A stretch of DNA of 17,040 bases from GCA-2699445 sp032127075 (GCA_032127075.1 JAQAZZ010000211.1:1-17040), one strand, 5' to 3'. Shown: positions 6,978 through 14,627, numbered from the stretch's first letter. Program-made: numbers and translations. The notes: generated from the sequence alone by a model not told the origin.

Positions 6978-7561
6978 CCTTCATCGGCCTCCCCGCCTGC
7001 TTCAGCGGCCTCCCCTTCACCAGCCTCCGCAGCCCCCGCGGCCTCGGCGGCCTCTTCCGCCGCCGCCGCGGCGGCACCGGCCTCGGCCATCGCGCGGGCC
7101 CTCTCCTCCAGGATTTCCACGATCCGGTCGGCCACGTCGGTGAGGTCTTCCTCGTTCGCGGCTGCCTCTTCGATGACTGCGGCGGCCTGCATCGGGTCCA
7201 TCCCCGCTTCTTCGGCCGCAGCCTCGGCGCGGGCCAGTGCATCGGCGTAGGCGTAGCGCTCACGCACTTCTTCGTCGCTGAGCAGCAGCAGGTCCACGTG
7301 GAGCAGGTCGGTGCGGACCGGGTCACGCTGGACATCCGCCGGCGCCACGATGACGCGCGTCCCCTCCAGATCAATGTCGAGGACCACCCGGGGGATGCGC
7401 AGAGCAAGGTCGAGATCGTGGCCCGGCACGGTCACGTGCCGCAACTCGCTGCCGGAGCCGTACATGACCGCGGGCACCCGGCCCTCGCGGCGCAGCTGGC
7501 GGGCCGCGCCCTTGCCGAAATCGCTGCGGAACTGCGCGCTGATACGAACTTCTCGCGACAT
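6974..7561 (-). CDS. rplY: Ribosomal protein L25-like (Ctc), with atypical acidic helical C-terminus
   Basis: 195 residues. The first 90 or so form an L25 domain (FGKGAARQLRREGRVPAVMYG, PGHDLDLAL, HVDLLLL) that binds the loop E region of 5S rRNA. Actinobacterial CTC proteins normally continue into a beta-rich TL5 domain of about 90 residues. Here the sequence turns into charged, Ala/Glu-rich predicted helix (RYAYADALARAEAAAEEAG, then IVEILEERARAMAEAG) and ends in an A/E/G low-complexity tail. The ATG at 7561 has an excellent ribosome site (GAGGAG seven bases upstream). An upstream in-frame GTG at 7741 would add 60 residues of non-conserved sequence and is rejected. The stop overlaps pth (GTGA). 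The altered C-terminus may change 5S or ribosome contacts; this is inference. Confidence 0.9.
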   Translation of the reverse strand: MSREVRISAQFRSDFGKGAARQLRREGRVPAVMYGSGSELRHVTVPGHDLDLALRIPRVVLDIDLEGTRVIVAPADVQRDPVRTDLLHVDLLLLSDEEVRERYAYADALARAEAAAEEAGMDPMQAAAVIEEAAANEEDLTDVADRIVEILEERARAMAEAGAAAAAAEEAAEAAGAAEAGEGEAAEAGGEADEG

Positions 7562-7591
7562 CTGGGAACTCCTCGGTAGACGGCGGACGCA

Positions 7592-7651
7592 CACCCCGGC
7601 CGGTGCAGCACCGCCGCGTCGATAACGGCGGCTCCACCGCCCTCGCCGAGG
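7592..7651 (-). promoter_or_regulatory. Structured 5' leader of rplY
   Basis: If transcription starts near 7652, the rplY mRNA has a leader of about 90 bases. It could form two short hairpins: GGCGG/CCGCC (7627-7641, 5-base loop) and CGGTG/CACCG (7601-7613, 3-base loop). Ribosomal protein leaders are sometimes autoregulatory, but I recognise no known motif and GC-rich sequence makes short stems easily. Confidence 0.25.
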
Positions 7652-7658
7652 CAGCCCC

Positions 7659-7687
7659 AGCATAGGGCGCGCCGCGGTCGGGGCCAA
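7659..7687 (-). promoter_or_regulatory. Candidate rplY-pth promoter
   Basis: On the minus strand, TTGGCC (7687-7682) and TATGCT (7664-7659) are separated by 17 bp. The -10 box matches the consensus at four of six positions. It lies in the gap of about 205 bp between prs and rplY, the longest protein-gene gap of the block apart from the one holding the tRNA. An independent promoter for rplY-pth is plausible. Confidence 0.45.
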
Positions 7688-7766
7688 ACCGGAGCCGTGC
7701 ATCCCCGGCCCGGGCAGTCGTCCCCCTACCCGATCGCGCAAGGGCCAGGGTGTCGAGACCGGTGAG

Positions 7767-8765
7767 TCAGATGTCGGCCTTGGGGAACTCGAACATCCTG
7801 GTGACGGAGCCGTCGGTGAAGACTTCGCGGATCGCCTTGGCCAGCACCGGCGCGATCGACAGCACCGTCAACTCGTCGAACCGCCGTTCCGCGGGGATGG
7901 GCAGCGTGTTGGTGACGATGACCTCGGCGATCCCGGACGCCGCCAGCCTCTTGGTCGCCGGATCGCTGAGGATCCCGTGGGTGGCGGCCACAACAACGTC
8001 CCGGGCGCCGTTCTCGAACAGTGTCTCCGACGCCTTGGCAATGGTGCCCCCGGTGTCGATCATGTCGTCCACGACCACACAGAGCCGGTCTCGCACGTCG
8101 CCGACGACTTCGAACACCCTCACCTGGTTGGGGACGTCCGGATCCCGGCGCTTGTGGATGATCGCCAGCGGCGAGCCGAGGACGTCGGTCCACCGCTCGG
8201 CCACCCGGACCCGCCCGGCGTCGGGCGACACCACCGTGATCGGCTCGCCCTCGTAGTTCTCTTTCACGTAGTCCGACAGCAGCGGCAGGGCGAACAGGTG
8301 GTCGACCGGCCCGTCGAAGAAGCCCTGGATCTGGCTGGTGTGCAGGTCCACGGTCATCACCCGGTCAGTGCCGGCGGTGCGGAACAGGTCCATCATCAGT
8401 CGGGCGGTGATGGGTTCGCGGCCGCGGTGCTTCTTGTCTTGGCGGGCGTAGCCGAAGAACGGCGACACCACGGTGATGCGCTTGGCCGAGGCGCGCTTGG
8501 CGGCATCGACCATGATCAACTGTTCCATGATCCATTTGTTGATCGGCTGGGTATGCGACTGCAGGATGAACACGTCGCAGCCGCGCACCGACTCCTCGAA
8601 CCGCACGAACATCTCGCCGTTGGCGAAGTCGTAGGCGGACACGGGGCTGATCTCCGCACCGAGCGCCTGCGCGACTTCGTCGGCCAACTCCCCGTGGGAT
8701 CTGCCCGAGCTGAGCAGCAACCGCTTCTGCGCCGCCAGCGTCACTCCCTCGCCGTGTGTGCTCAC
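7767..8765 (-). CDS. prs: Ribose-phosphate pyrophosphokinase (PRPP synthase, class I)
   Basis: A 332-residue cytoplasmic enzyme that transfers pyrophosphate from ATP to ribose 5-phosphate. The product PRPP feeds purine, pyrimidine, NAD, His and Trp synthesis, and in actinobacteria also decaprenyl-phosphoryl arabinose. Visible motifs are FANGEMFVRFEESVRG, the flexible loop FFGYARQDKKHRGREP (103-118), DLHTSQIQGFF (140-150), the segment VVSPDAGRVRVAERW, and the PRPP loop VVVDDMIDTGGT (230-241). The GTG at 8765 is chosen because AGGAGG lies seven bases upstream and it overlaps the glmU stop (GTGA). Upstream in-frame codons to 8831 are non-conserved. The SDAGxxR motif reads SPDAGRVRVAERW, matching the family. 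glmU-prs is a conserved actinobacterial pair. Confidence 0.97.
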   Translation of the reverse strand: MSTHGEGVTLAAQKRLLLSSGRSHGELADEVAQALGAEISPVSAYDFANGEMFVRFEESVRGCDVFILQSHTQPINKWIMEQLIMVDAAKRASAKRITVVSPFFGYARQDKKHRGREPITARLMMDLFRTAGTDRVMTVDLHTSQIQGFFDGPVDHLFALPLLSDYVKENYEGEPITVVSPDAGRVRVAERWTDVLGSPLAIIHKRRDPDVPNQVRVFEVVGDVRDRLCVVVDDMIDTGGTIAKASETLFENGARDVVVAATHGILSDPATKRLAASGIAEVIVTNTLPIPAERRFDELTVLSIAPVLAKAIREVFTDGSVTRMFEFPKADI

Positions 8766-10204
8766 TGCCCGTCCTCCTGAGCCGACGCGGCCGCTGCCGC
8801 CGTAGTCCCGGGCCGCCTGGCAGCGACCCACCCTTCGATATTGCGTTGTGCGCCCCGGGCGATGGCCAGTGCCCCCGGGGGCACATCCGCAGTGATCACC
8901 GAACCCGCCGCTGTGTAGGCGCCGTCGCCGACCTCGACCGGTGCCACCAGCATGGTGTCGCTGCCGATGCGCACGTCGTCCCCCACCACCGTACGGTGCT
9001 TGGCGACACCGTCGTAGTTCACGAAGACGGTTGCGGCCCCGATGTTGGTGCCCGACCCGATGGTGGCGTCACCCACGTAGGAAAGATGCGGGACCTTGGC
9101 GTTCGGTCCGACGCGGGAGTTCTTGATCTCGACGAAGGAACCGGCCCGGGCGCCGGGCAGCAACTCGGTACCCGGCCGAAGCCTCGTGTATGGCCCTACC
9201 TCGCAGCCCGCTCCGACAACCGCACCGACGCAGTGCGACCGTTCCACGCGGGCACGCTCCAGCACCTCGGTGTCGATGAGAGTGCTCTGCGGGCCCACCA
9301 CCGCTCCGGCAGCGACGGTGGTGGCGCCCTGCAGGACGCTGCCGGGCAGGATCGTGCAGTCCGGTTCCATCACCACATCAACATCGACGTAGGTCGCGGC
9401 GGGGTCTGCCATGGTGACCCCCGCCAGCATCCAGGAACGGTTGATCCGTTCCCGCAGCACCGCGCCGACCTCGGCGAGTTGGGCGCGGTTGTTGACTCCC
9501 ATGATGTCCGCGGGGTCGGGGGCTGCCACTGCGGACACGACGCGGCCGTGGGCGCGAGCGATTTCCACCACATCCGTCAGATACTCCTCGCCCTGGGAGT
9601 TCTGGGTGGACAGCCTGGTGATGGCGTCGTCGAGGAAGGCAGGGTCGAAAGCGTAGGTGCCGCTGTTCACCTCGTCTATGGCCAGGGTGTATTCGTCGGC
9701 GTCGCGATGCTCCACGATGGCGGTCACCGATCCATCGGCATCCCGCACCACCCTGCCGTAGCCGGTCGGGTCGGGCAGCACCGCGCTGAGCATCGTGACG
9801 GCTGCACCGGCACCCTCGTGATCTGCCAGCAGCAGTTCCAAGGTCTCTGCGCCCAGCAGCGGGGCATCACCGGCTGCGACGACGACCGGCCCACCTTCGG
9901 GAGTGATCCCCCGGGCTGCCAGGGCCGCCAGCGCCACCCGGACCGCGTGCCCGGTGCCGTTCTGCTGCTCCTGGACCGCGATCACCACATCGTCGCCCCG
10001 GTCGGCGAGATGCTGTTCGACTTGTTGGCGGCCATGACCCACGACCACAACGACGGCACCGGTGCCCACCGACTGCGCAGCGGCCACAACATGCCCGACG
10101 AGGGATCGGCCGCAGATCTCGTGCAGCACCTTGGGTGTTGCGGACTTCATCCGTTTTCCCTCGCCCGCGGCCAGGACTATCACTGCGGACGGCTGCGTGG
10201 TCAT
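8762..10204 (-). CDS. glmU: Bifunctional GlmU: N-acetylglucosamine-1-phosphate uridyltransferase / glucosamine-1-phosphate acetyltransferase
   Basis: A 480-residue two-domain enzyme that makes UDP-GlcNAc for peptidoglycan and other glycans. The N-terminal nucleotidyltransferase has VIVLAAGEGKRMKS (8-21), EQQNGTGHAV and the GDAPLL metal motif. The C-terminal half is a left-handed beta helix of hexapeptide repeats with SFVEIKNSRVG, the active-site region PHLSYVGDATIG and NIGAATVFVNYDG. The ATG at 10204 follows GAGAGG with six bases between, and fits the domain start. An open frame continues upstream to 10372, but that DNA is the tRNA-Gln gene. The 23-residue C-terminal tail is Ala-rich and presumably disordered, as in many actinobacterial GlmU. 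UDP-GlcNAc could also supply the polysaccharide locus. Confidence 0.97.
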   Translation of the reverse strand: MTTQPSAVIVLAAGEGKRMKSATPKVLHEICGRSLVGHVVAAAQSVGTGAVVVVVGHGRQQVEQHLADRGDDVVIAVQEQQNGTGHAVRVALAALAARGITPEGGPVVVAAGDAPLLGAETLELLLADHEGAGAAVTMLSAVLPDPTGYGRVVRDADGSVTAIVEHRDADEYTLAIDEVNSGTYAFDPAFLDDAITRLSTQNSQGEEYLTDVVEIARAHGRVVSAVAAPDPADIMGVNNRAQLAEVGAVLRERINRSWMLAGVTMADPAATYVDVDVVMEPDCTILPGSVLQGATTVAAGAVVGPQSTLIDTEVLERARVERSHCVGAVVGAGCEVGPYTRLRPGTELLPGARAGSFVEIKNSRVGPNAKVPHLSYVGDATIGSGTNIGAATVFVNYDGVAKHRTVVGDDVRIGSDTMLVAPVEVGDGAYTAAGSVITADVPPGALAIARGAQRNIEGWVAARRPGTTAAAAASAQEDGQ

Positions 10205-10249
10205 CTGATCCCTCTCGGGTGGCGTGGCGTGACCAGGGCAGGGTACCCC

Positions 10250-10263
10250 GCAGGGTCCCCTGC
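10250..10263 (-). terminator. Short hairpin after tRNA-Gln, possible terminator or processing site
   Basis: GCAGG/CCTGC stem with a 4-base loop, 20 bases past the tRNA 3' end and upstream of glmU. A second GCAGGGT copy at 10238-10244 could form an alternative pairing. Weak, no T-tract. Confidence 0.3.
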
Positions 10264-10282
10264 TACTCCACTGGGAGCGATG

Positions 10283-10353
10283 CTCCGCCGCCAGGTCTCG
10301 ATCCTGGACCTCCAGCTTCAAAGGCTGTCGGGCTGCCATTACCCCACGGCGGA
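10283..10353 (-). tRNA. tRNA-Gln, anticodon UUG
   Basis: A 71-base tRNA. The acceptor stem is seven perfect pairs (TCCGCCG with CGGCGGA), with discriminator G and no encoded CCA. The D arm is a 3-bp GGG/CCC stem with TAATGGCAG loop. The anticodon loop is CTTTGAA, reading TTG (Gln) after T33. The variable region is AGGT, and the T arm is CCAGG/CCTGG. Two oddities: the top pair of the anticodon stem is A-G (27-43), and the T loop reads ATCGAGA, with A at position 54 where bacterial elongator tRNAs almost always have T. All other helices are intact, so I take it as functional. It lies between ispE and glmU on the same strand and may be co-transcribed with them. Confidence 0.9.
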
Positions 10354-10397
10354 TCGCGGTGCGATGACCCATCCTCGCATGCGGCCCTCACCTGGTG

Positions 10398-10411
10398 TGC
10401 GGCCATCCGCA
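10398..10411 (-). terminator. Weak hairpin just after ispE
   Basis: TGCGG/CCGCA with a 4-base loop, six bases past the ispE stop. It could end the metG-ispE transcript before the tRNA. Only five base pairs, no T-tract. Confidence 0.25.
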
Positions 10412-10416
10412 GCATG

Positions 10417-11328
10417 TCAGGCGAGCAGCACCGTCGCCCCCGGCACGGGGCCGTGCGCCTGCCGCACGGTCCGGCACAGGCCCGATGAGGACAGCGCCAC
10501 GGTGAGTTCCATGGCGGCCGCCGAATCGGGCACGAGGAACCCGCAGGTGGGGCCGCTGCCCGAGACGATCGATCCCAGCGCGCCGTGTTCGGGACCCAGC
10601 TCCAGCAGCATCGACAATGGCGGCATCAGCGAAAGGGCGGCGGGCTGCAGGTCGTTGGCCAGTGCGGCGCCCAGGGCGGCCGCGTCGCCGGAACGCACGG
10701 CTTTCAGCACGGCGGCATCCACCTTCGGGTCAGCCACGGCGGCATCGGCACGCAGCCGGTCTATTCGGGCGTACACGTCCGGCGTCGCCAACACTCCGTC
10801 CGACAGCGCCAGCACCCAGTGGAACTGGCCCGTGGTCATGGCGGCGGCGACCTGCTCTCCCCGGCCCTGGCCCACTGCTGTGCCGCCGATCAGCGCGAAG
10901 GGGACGTCCGAGCCGAGTCCCGCGGCAAGGTCGGTCAGATCCACCCCGCTATCCCCGCCCCACAGCGCCGCGAGCCCGCACAGCACGGCGGCGGCGTCCG
11001 CACTCCCCCCAGCCATGCCTCCGGCGACCGGGATGCCTTTGGTGACGGCGATGTCGAGGTCGGCGGCCCGCCCGAATGCGGCGGCGGCGGCGTCGGCGGC
11101 CCGCCAGGCCAGGTTGGTTCGGTCTGCGGGGACGGCTCGCGCCTCGCTGCCGGACATGGTCAGGCGGATACCGTCACCGTCGCCGCGGTCGGTGATCTCG
11201 ACGGTGTCGAACAGGGAGAGGGCCTGGTAGACGGTGGCCAACTCGTGGTAGCCGTCATGCCGCCGGGGGCCGACCCGGAGGCTGAGGTTGATCTTGGCGG
11301 GCACCCGCACGTGCACTGTGGCAGACAT
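10417..11328 (-). CDS. ispE: 4-diphosphocytidyl-2-C-methyl-D-erythritol kinase
   Basis: A 303-residue GHMP-family kinase of the MEP isoprenoid pathway, which supplies undecaprenyl/decaprenyl carriers and menaquinone. Visible are the substrate-binding start VPAKINLSLRVG (9-20) with RRHDGYHEL, the ATP loop IPVAGGMAGGSADAAA (99-114), the LGSDVPF active-site aspartate segment, and the C-terminal SGSGPTCGFL motif. The ATG at 11328 starts one base after the rsmA stop. The ribosome site is poor (GTGAG), so translation probably depends on coupling to rsmA. A TACCCT box eight bases upstream of ATG could alternatively give a near-leaderless start. rsmA-ispE adjacency is common in bacteria. Confidence 0.97.
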   Translation of the reverse strand: MSATVHVRVPAKINLSLRVGPRRHDGYHELATVYQALSLFDTVEITDRGDGDGIRLTMSGSEARAVPADRTNLAWRAADAAAAAFGRAADLDIAVTKGIPVAGGMAGGSADAAAVLCGLAALWGGDSGVDLTDLAAGLGSDVPFALIGGTAVGQGRGEQVAAAMTTGQFHWVLALSDGVLATPDVYARIDRLRADAAVADPKVDAAVLKAVRSGDAAALGAALANDLQPAALSLMPPLSMLLELGPEHGALGSIVSGSGPTCGFLVPDSAAAMELTVALSSSGLCRTVRQAHGPVPGATVLLA

Positions 11329-11329
11329 C

Positions 11330-12187
11330 TCACGAAAGGGTAGGCCCGGCCACGGCCTTTATCGATTCGGCCAGCCGGCAGAAGTCGTCCAGTGCCATTT
11401 CCTCGCACCGGGACGCGGGATCGATCCCCGCCGCACTCAACGCTGCCGCGGCGCTCGGCCGCCCATAGGCCACCGCCAGGGTGGCCCGGACCATCTTGCG
11501 GCGCTGGCCGAACAGCAGATCGACCACCGCGAAGACCTCCTGACGCGACACCGCGGCAACCGGCGGCGGCCGGACGTCGATGCGCACCAGTCCGCTCTCA
11601 ACCCTCGGCGCCGGCCAGAACACCGAGGCGGGCACCGCACCCACGGTGCGCACCTCGCCGTACCAGGCCGCCTTCACGCTGGGAACGCCGTACACCCGCG
11701 ATCCCGGCGGCGCGGCGAGCCGGTCGGCCACCTCCCGCTGCACCATGACCAGGCAGCGGGTCAGCCCCGGAAGTTCCGCGAGGCAATGCAGCAGGACCGG
11801 GACGGCGACGTTGTACGGGAGGTTGGCCACCAGAGCCGCCGGGTCGCCGATGCCCGCGTCGATGGTGAGGGCATCCGCGGTGACCACCCGCAGCGAACCG
11901 GCGAGTTGGGGGGCGAACTGTCCGATCGTGTCCGGCAGCATTCGGGCCAGGGCCGGATCGACCTCCACGGCTGTCACCGGGTGGCCGGCCTCGAGCAGGC
12001 CGAGGGTGAGGCTGCCCAGCCCGGGACCCACTTCCAGCACGGGGGCGCCCGCCGGGAGTTCCGCCAGCCGCACGATGCGCCGGATGGTGTTGCCGTCGAC
12101 GACGAAGTTCTGCCCCAGCGCCTTGCTGGGATACACGTCGGCGGACCGCGCCAGCCGCCGGATGTCGGAAGCCCCCAGGAGCTTCAT
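11330..12187 (-). CDS. rsmA: 16S rRNA (adenine(1518)-N(6)/adenine(1519)-N(6))-dimethyltransferase
   Basis: A 285-residue KsgA family enzyme that dimethylates two adenines in the 3' terminal hairpin of 16S rRNA late in 30S assembly. Motifs are SKALGQNFVVD (21-31), the SAM-binding EVGPGLGSLT (52-61), the AVEVDP acidic strand end, the TADAL motif, the catalytic NLPY at 122-125, and FWPAPRVESGLV. The C-terminal helical domain contains FGQRRKMVRATL. The ATG at 12187 overlaps the tatD stop (ATGA). In many actinobacteria an rpf gene separates tatD and rsmA; here there is no room for one. Loss of this gene typically gives kasugamycin resistance, a general family property. Confidence 0.97.
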   Translation of the reverse strand: MKLLGASDIRRLARSADVYPSKALGQNFVVDGNTIRRIVRLAELPAGAPVLEVGPGLGSLTLGLLEAGHPVTAVEVDPALARMLPDTIGQFAPQLAGSLRVVTADALTIDAGIGDPAALVANLPYNVAVPVLLHCLAELPGLTRCLVMVQREVADRLAAPPGSRVYGVPSVKAAWYGEVRTVGAVPASVFWPAPRVESGLVRIDVRPPPVAAVSRQEVFAVVDLLFGQRRKMVRATLAVAYGRPSAAAALSAAGIDPASRCEEMALDDFCRLAESIKAVAGPTLS

Positions 12188-13035
12188 CCGGCGAAGCCGG
12201 GGTCCAGCTCGAAGGCACGCACCGTGTTGCGGCGCAGCAGGTCGCAGGTCTCGGCGAGGGGCAGGTCCAGCCGTTCGGCGATGGCCCGGACCGTGTACGG
12301 CATGAGGTACGACGCGTTGGGTTTCCCCCGGTTCGGCATGGCGGTGAGGAACGGGGAATCGGTCTCCACCAGGATCTGTTCCGGCGGCGCGGCGTCGAGA
12401 GCGGTCCGCAACCCGGCGGCGTTGCGGAACGTCACCACCCCCGCGAAGGACAGGTACCAGCCGGCATCACCGCAGACGCGGGCCATGTCGGCGTCGCCGC
12501 TGAAGCAGTGGAACACCACCCGGGGCGGCAGGTCTGCGCTGGCCAGCACCCGCAGGACGTCGCGATGGGCATCACGGTCATGGATCACCAGCGTCCGGCC
12601 GGTTTGCCGGGCCAGTGCGATGTGTTCCCGGAACGAATCTTCCTGGGCGCCCCGGCCGGACTCGTCGGTGCGGAAATGGTCCAGGCCGGTCTCGCCCACC
12701 GCCACGACGACGGGGTCCGCGAGCAGTTCGGCGAGCCGGTCCAACTGCTGGCCGAGTTGGCCCGCGGCGGCGACGGCGGGTGCCTCATTGGGATGCAGCG
12801 CAACCGCCGCCACCACCTGCGGGTGCTCGTGGGCTATCTCGACCGACCGCTGCGACGAGGGCAGGTCCACACCCACCTGGACAACTCCCCCGACTCCGAC
12901 GTCGGCGGCCGCCGACAGGGCGTCGGCGACGGCGAGTCCGCTGTACTCGTGGGTGATGTCGAGGTGGCAGTGGGAATCGATGACCGGGGACGGCAGCGGC
13001 GGGGGAGCCGGGACCGGAAGTTCCACCGCGGTCAT
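12184..13035 (-). CDS. tatD: TatD family metal-dependent deoxyribonuclease
   Basis: A 283-residue TIM-barrel hydrolase. Metal ligands are visible: DSHCHLD (20-26) with the HxH pair, VAVGETGLDHF with the bridging glutamate, LVIHDRDAH, VVFHCFSGD, and the late aspartate in VETDSPFL. Family members are 3'-5' DNases that act in DNA repair or turnover. The ATG at 13035 overlaps the metG stop (ATGA) and is preferred to upstream in-frame codons reaching 13125, which lie in metG and are not conserved. There is no strong ribosome site, which is consistent with coupling. The N-terminus carries a Pro-rich lead (VPAPPPLPSP) before the barrel. metG-tatD order is conserved in actinobacteria. Confidence 0.95.
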   Translation of the reverse strand: MTAVELPVPAPPPLPSPVIDSHCHLDITHEYSGLAVADALSAAADVGVGGVVQVGVDLPSSQRSVEIAHEHPQVVAAVALHPNEAPAVAAAGQLGQQLDRLAELLADPVVVAVGETGLDHFRTDESGRGAQEDSFREHIALARQTGRTLVIHDRDAHRDVLRVLASADLPPRVVFHCFSGDADMARVCGDAGWYLSFAGVVTFRNAAGLRTALDAAPPEQILVETDSPFLTAMPNRGKPNASYLMPYTVRAIAERLDLPLAETCDLLRRNTVRAFELDPGFAG

Positions 13036-14627
13036 GCCGCCCCGTCGGCTTCGGGTTCCTCCGGCAGCCGGGGGAACAGCGGCGGGGTCTTGGTGATCGT
13101 CGCGCCCGGCGGCAGGACGCCCCACTCGAGTGCGGTCACCTTCTGATCCGCGATCGGACCGACCTTGTCATCGGCCCCCAGCGACTCCCACAGAACAGCC
13201 GTCGACCGCGGCATCACCGCGTGGAAGAGCACCGCGATGGCGCGCAGGCTGTCCGCCACCGTGTACAGCACGGTGGCCAAGCGGTCGCGCTGGTCGGGGT
13301 CTTTGGCGAGCACCCAGGGCTGCTCGGCGGTGACGTACCCGTTGACCGCTTCCACGAAGGATCTGATCGCTGCGATCCCACCGCTGAAATCCAACCGCAG
13401 CATCGCGGCGTCCGCATCCGCCGCGGTGCGCGCGAGCAGGTCCTGCAGGGCGAGGTCGCTGTTGCTGTAGCGAACCGGGGCGGGCAGTTGGCCGTCGAAG
13501 TACTTGCCGATCATCGCGGCCGAACGGGACGCCAGGTTTCCCAACCCGTTGGCCAGTTCCGCGGTGTACCGGCTGCGCATGTCCTCCCACGAGAAGGACC
13601 CGTCGGAACCGAAGTTGATGGCGCGCATGAAGTAGTAGCGGAACGCGTCTGAACCGAAGAAATCGGTGATCTGCTCCGGTGCGATACCGGTGAGCTTGGA
13701 CTTGCTCATCTTCTCCCCGCCCACAAGCAACCACCCGTGGGCGAAGACCTGCCGCGGCAGCGGCAACCCCGCTGCCATGAGCATGGCGGGCCAGTAGACG
13801 GCGTGGAAGCGCAGGATGTCCTTGCCCACGAGGTGCACATCCGCCGGCCAGGTCTGCTCGAAGTAGTGCGTCTTGCTGGTGTCGCCGTATCCGACTGCGG
13901 TGATGTAGTTCAGCAGTGCGTCGAACCACACGTAGACGACCTGGTCGTCCTGCCACGGCAACGGGATGCCCCAGTCGACGCTGGAGCGGGACATCGAGAT
14001 GTCCTCCAGCCCTTGGCGGATGAAGCTGACAACCTCGTTGTGGGCGCTGCGCGGGGCGACCGCCTCGGGGTTGAGTTCGTAATGGCGCAGCAGATCATCG
14101 GTGAAGTCCGACAGCCGGAAGAACCAGTTCTGCTCGCTGAGCATCTCCACCGGCTTGCCGTGGATGCGGCACACCTCGCTGCCCTCGTAGTCCCCGGTGC
14201 CCGCCTCGAGGTCGGCGGGGAACTTGAACTCTTCGCATCCCACGCAGTAAGGGCCCTCGTAGGGCGCGGGATACACGAAGCCCTTCTCCTTCAGCACCTC
14301 CCAGAAGCGCTGGACCCCGCGGCGGTGACGGTCCTCGGTGGTCCGGATGAAATCGTCGTTGGCTGCGTCGATGGTCTCCAGCACCGGTTTCCAGTGCTCC
14401 TTGACCAGCCGGTCGACCCACTGCTTCGGAGTGACGTCGTGTTCTTCGGCCTTGAGCTGCACCTTGGTGCCGTGTTCGTCGGTGCCCGTCAGATACACCA
14501 CGCTCTCCCCCCGCTGGCGATGCCAACGGGTCACGACGTCGCCGGCGACCGTGGTGTACGCGTGGCCGATGTGTGGCGCGTCGTTGACGTAGTAGATCGG
14601 CGTCGTGGCGTAGTACGACTTGGGCAT
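13032..14627 (-). CDS. metG: Methionyl-tRNA synthetase
   Basis: A 531-residue class I synthetase that charges tRNA-Met. HIGH is at 19-22 (APHIGHAY) and KMSKS at 306-310 (GGEKMSKSK). The inserted zinc knuckle has CVGC and, about 27 residues on, CRIHG, the single-zinc form. The anticodon-binding helical domain includes FGSDGSFSWEDM and the WVLAKDP segment. There is no C-terminal tRNA-binding extension, so it is the short form. Two starts are possible. ATG at 14636 adds three residues but has no ribosome site. ATG at 14627 lies just after a TACGAT box and would suit leaderless translation, so I chose it. The stop overlaps tatD (ATGA). The gene follows rsmI by about 60 bp. Confidence 0.96.
   Translation of the reverse strand: MPKSYYATTPIYYVNDAPHIGHAYTTVAGDVVTRWHRQRGESVVYLTGTDEHGTKVQLKAEEHDVTPKQWVDRLVKEHWKPVLETIDAANDDFIRTTEDRHRRGVQRFWEVLKEKGFVYPAPYEGPYCVGCEEFKFPADLEAGTGDYEGSEVCRIHGKPVEMLSEQNWFFRLSDFTDDLLRHYELNPEAVAPRSAHNEVVSFIRQGLEDISMSRSSVDWGIPLPWQDDQVVYVWFDALLNYITAVGYGDTSKTHYFEQTWPADVHLVGKDILRFHAVYWPAMLMAAGLPLPRQVFAHGWLLVGGEKMSKSKLTGIAPEQITDFFGSDAFRYYFMRAINFGSDGSFSWEDMRSRYTAELANGLGNLASRSAAMIGKYFDGQLPAPVRYSNSDLALQDLLARTAADADAAMLRLDFSGGIAAIRSFVEAVNGYVTAEQPWVLAKDPDQRDRLATVLYTVADSLRAIAVLFHAVMPRSTAVLWESLGADDKVGPIADQKVTALEWGVLPPGATITKTPPLFPRLPEEPEADGAA

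Noticed and set aside
7562..7741. 60-residue N-terminal extension of L25
   Set aside because: Non-conserved Arg/Pro/Gly-rich translation. The ATG at 7561 has a strong ribosome site, and the region contains a good promoter candidate.
10205..10372. N-terminal extension of GlmU
   Set aside because: The in-frame sequence is the tRNA-Gln gene and its flank. The ATG at 10204 has a ribosome site and matches the family start.
8756..11230. Very long rightward open frame (824 codons) opposite glmU and ispE
   Set aside because: It is antisense to two unmistakable conserved genes and crosses the tRNA. Such mirror frames are expected where third codon positions are almost all G/C. The product resembles nothing.
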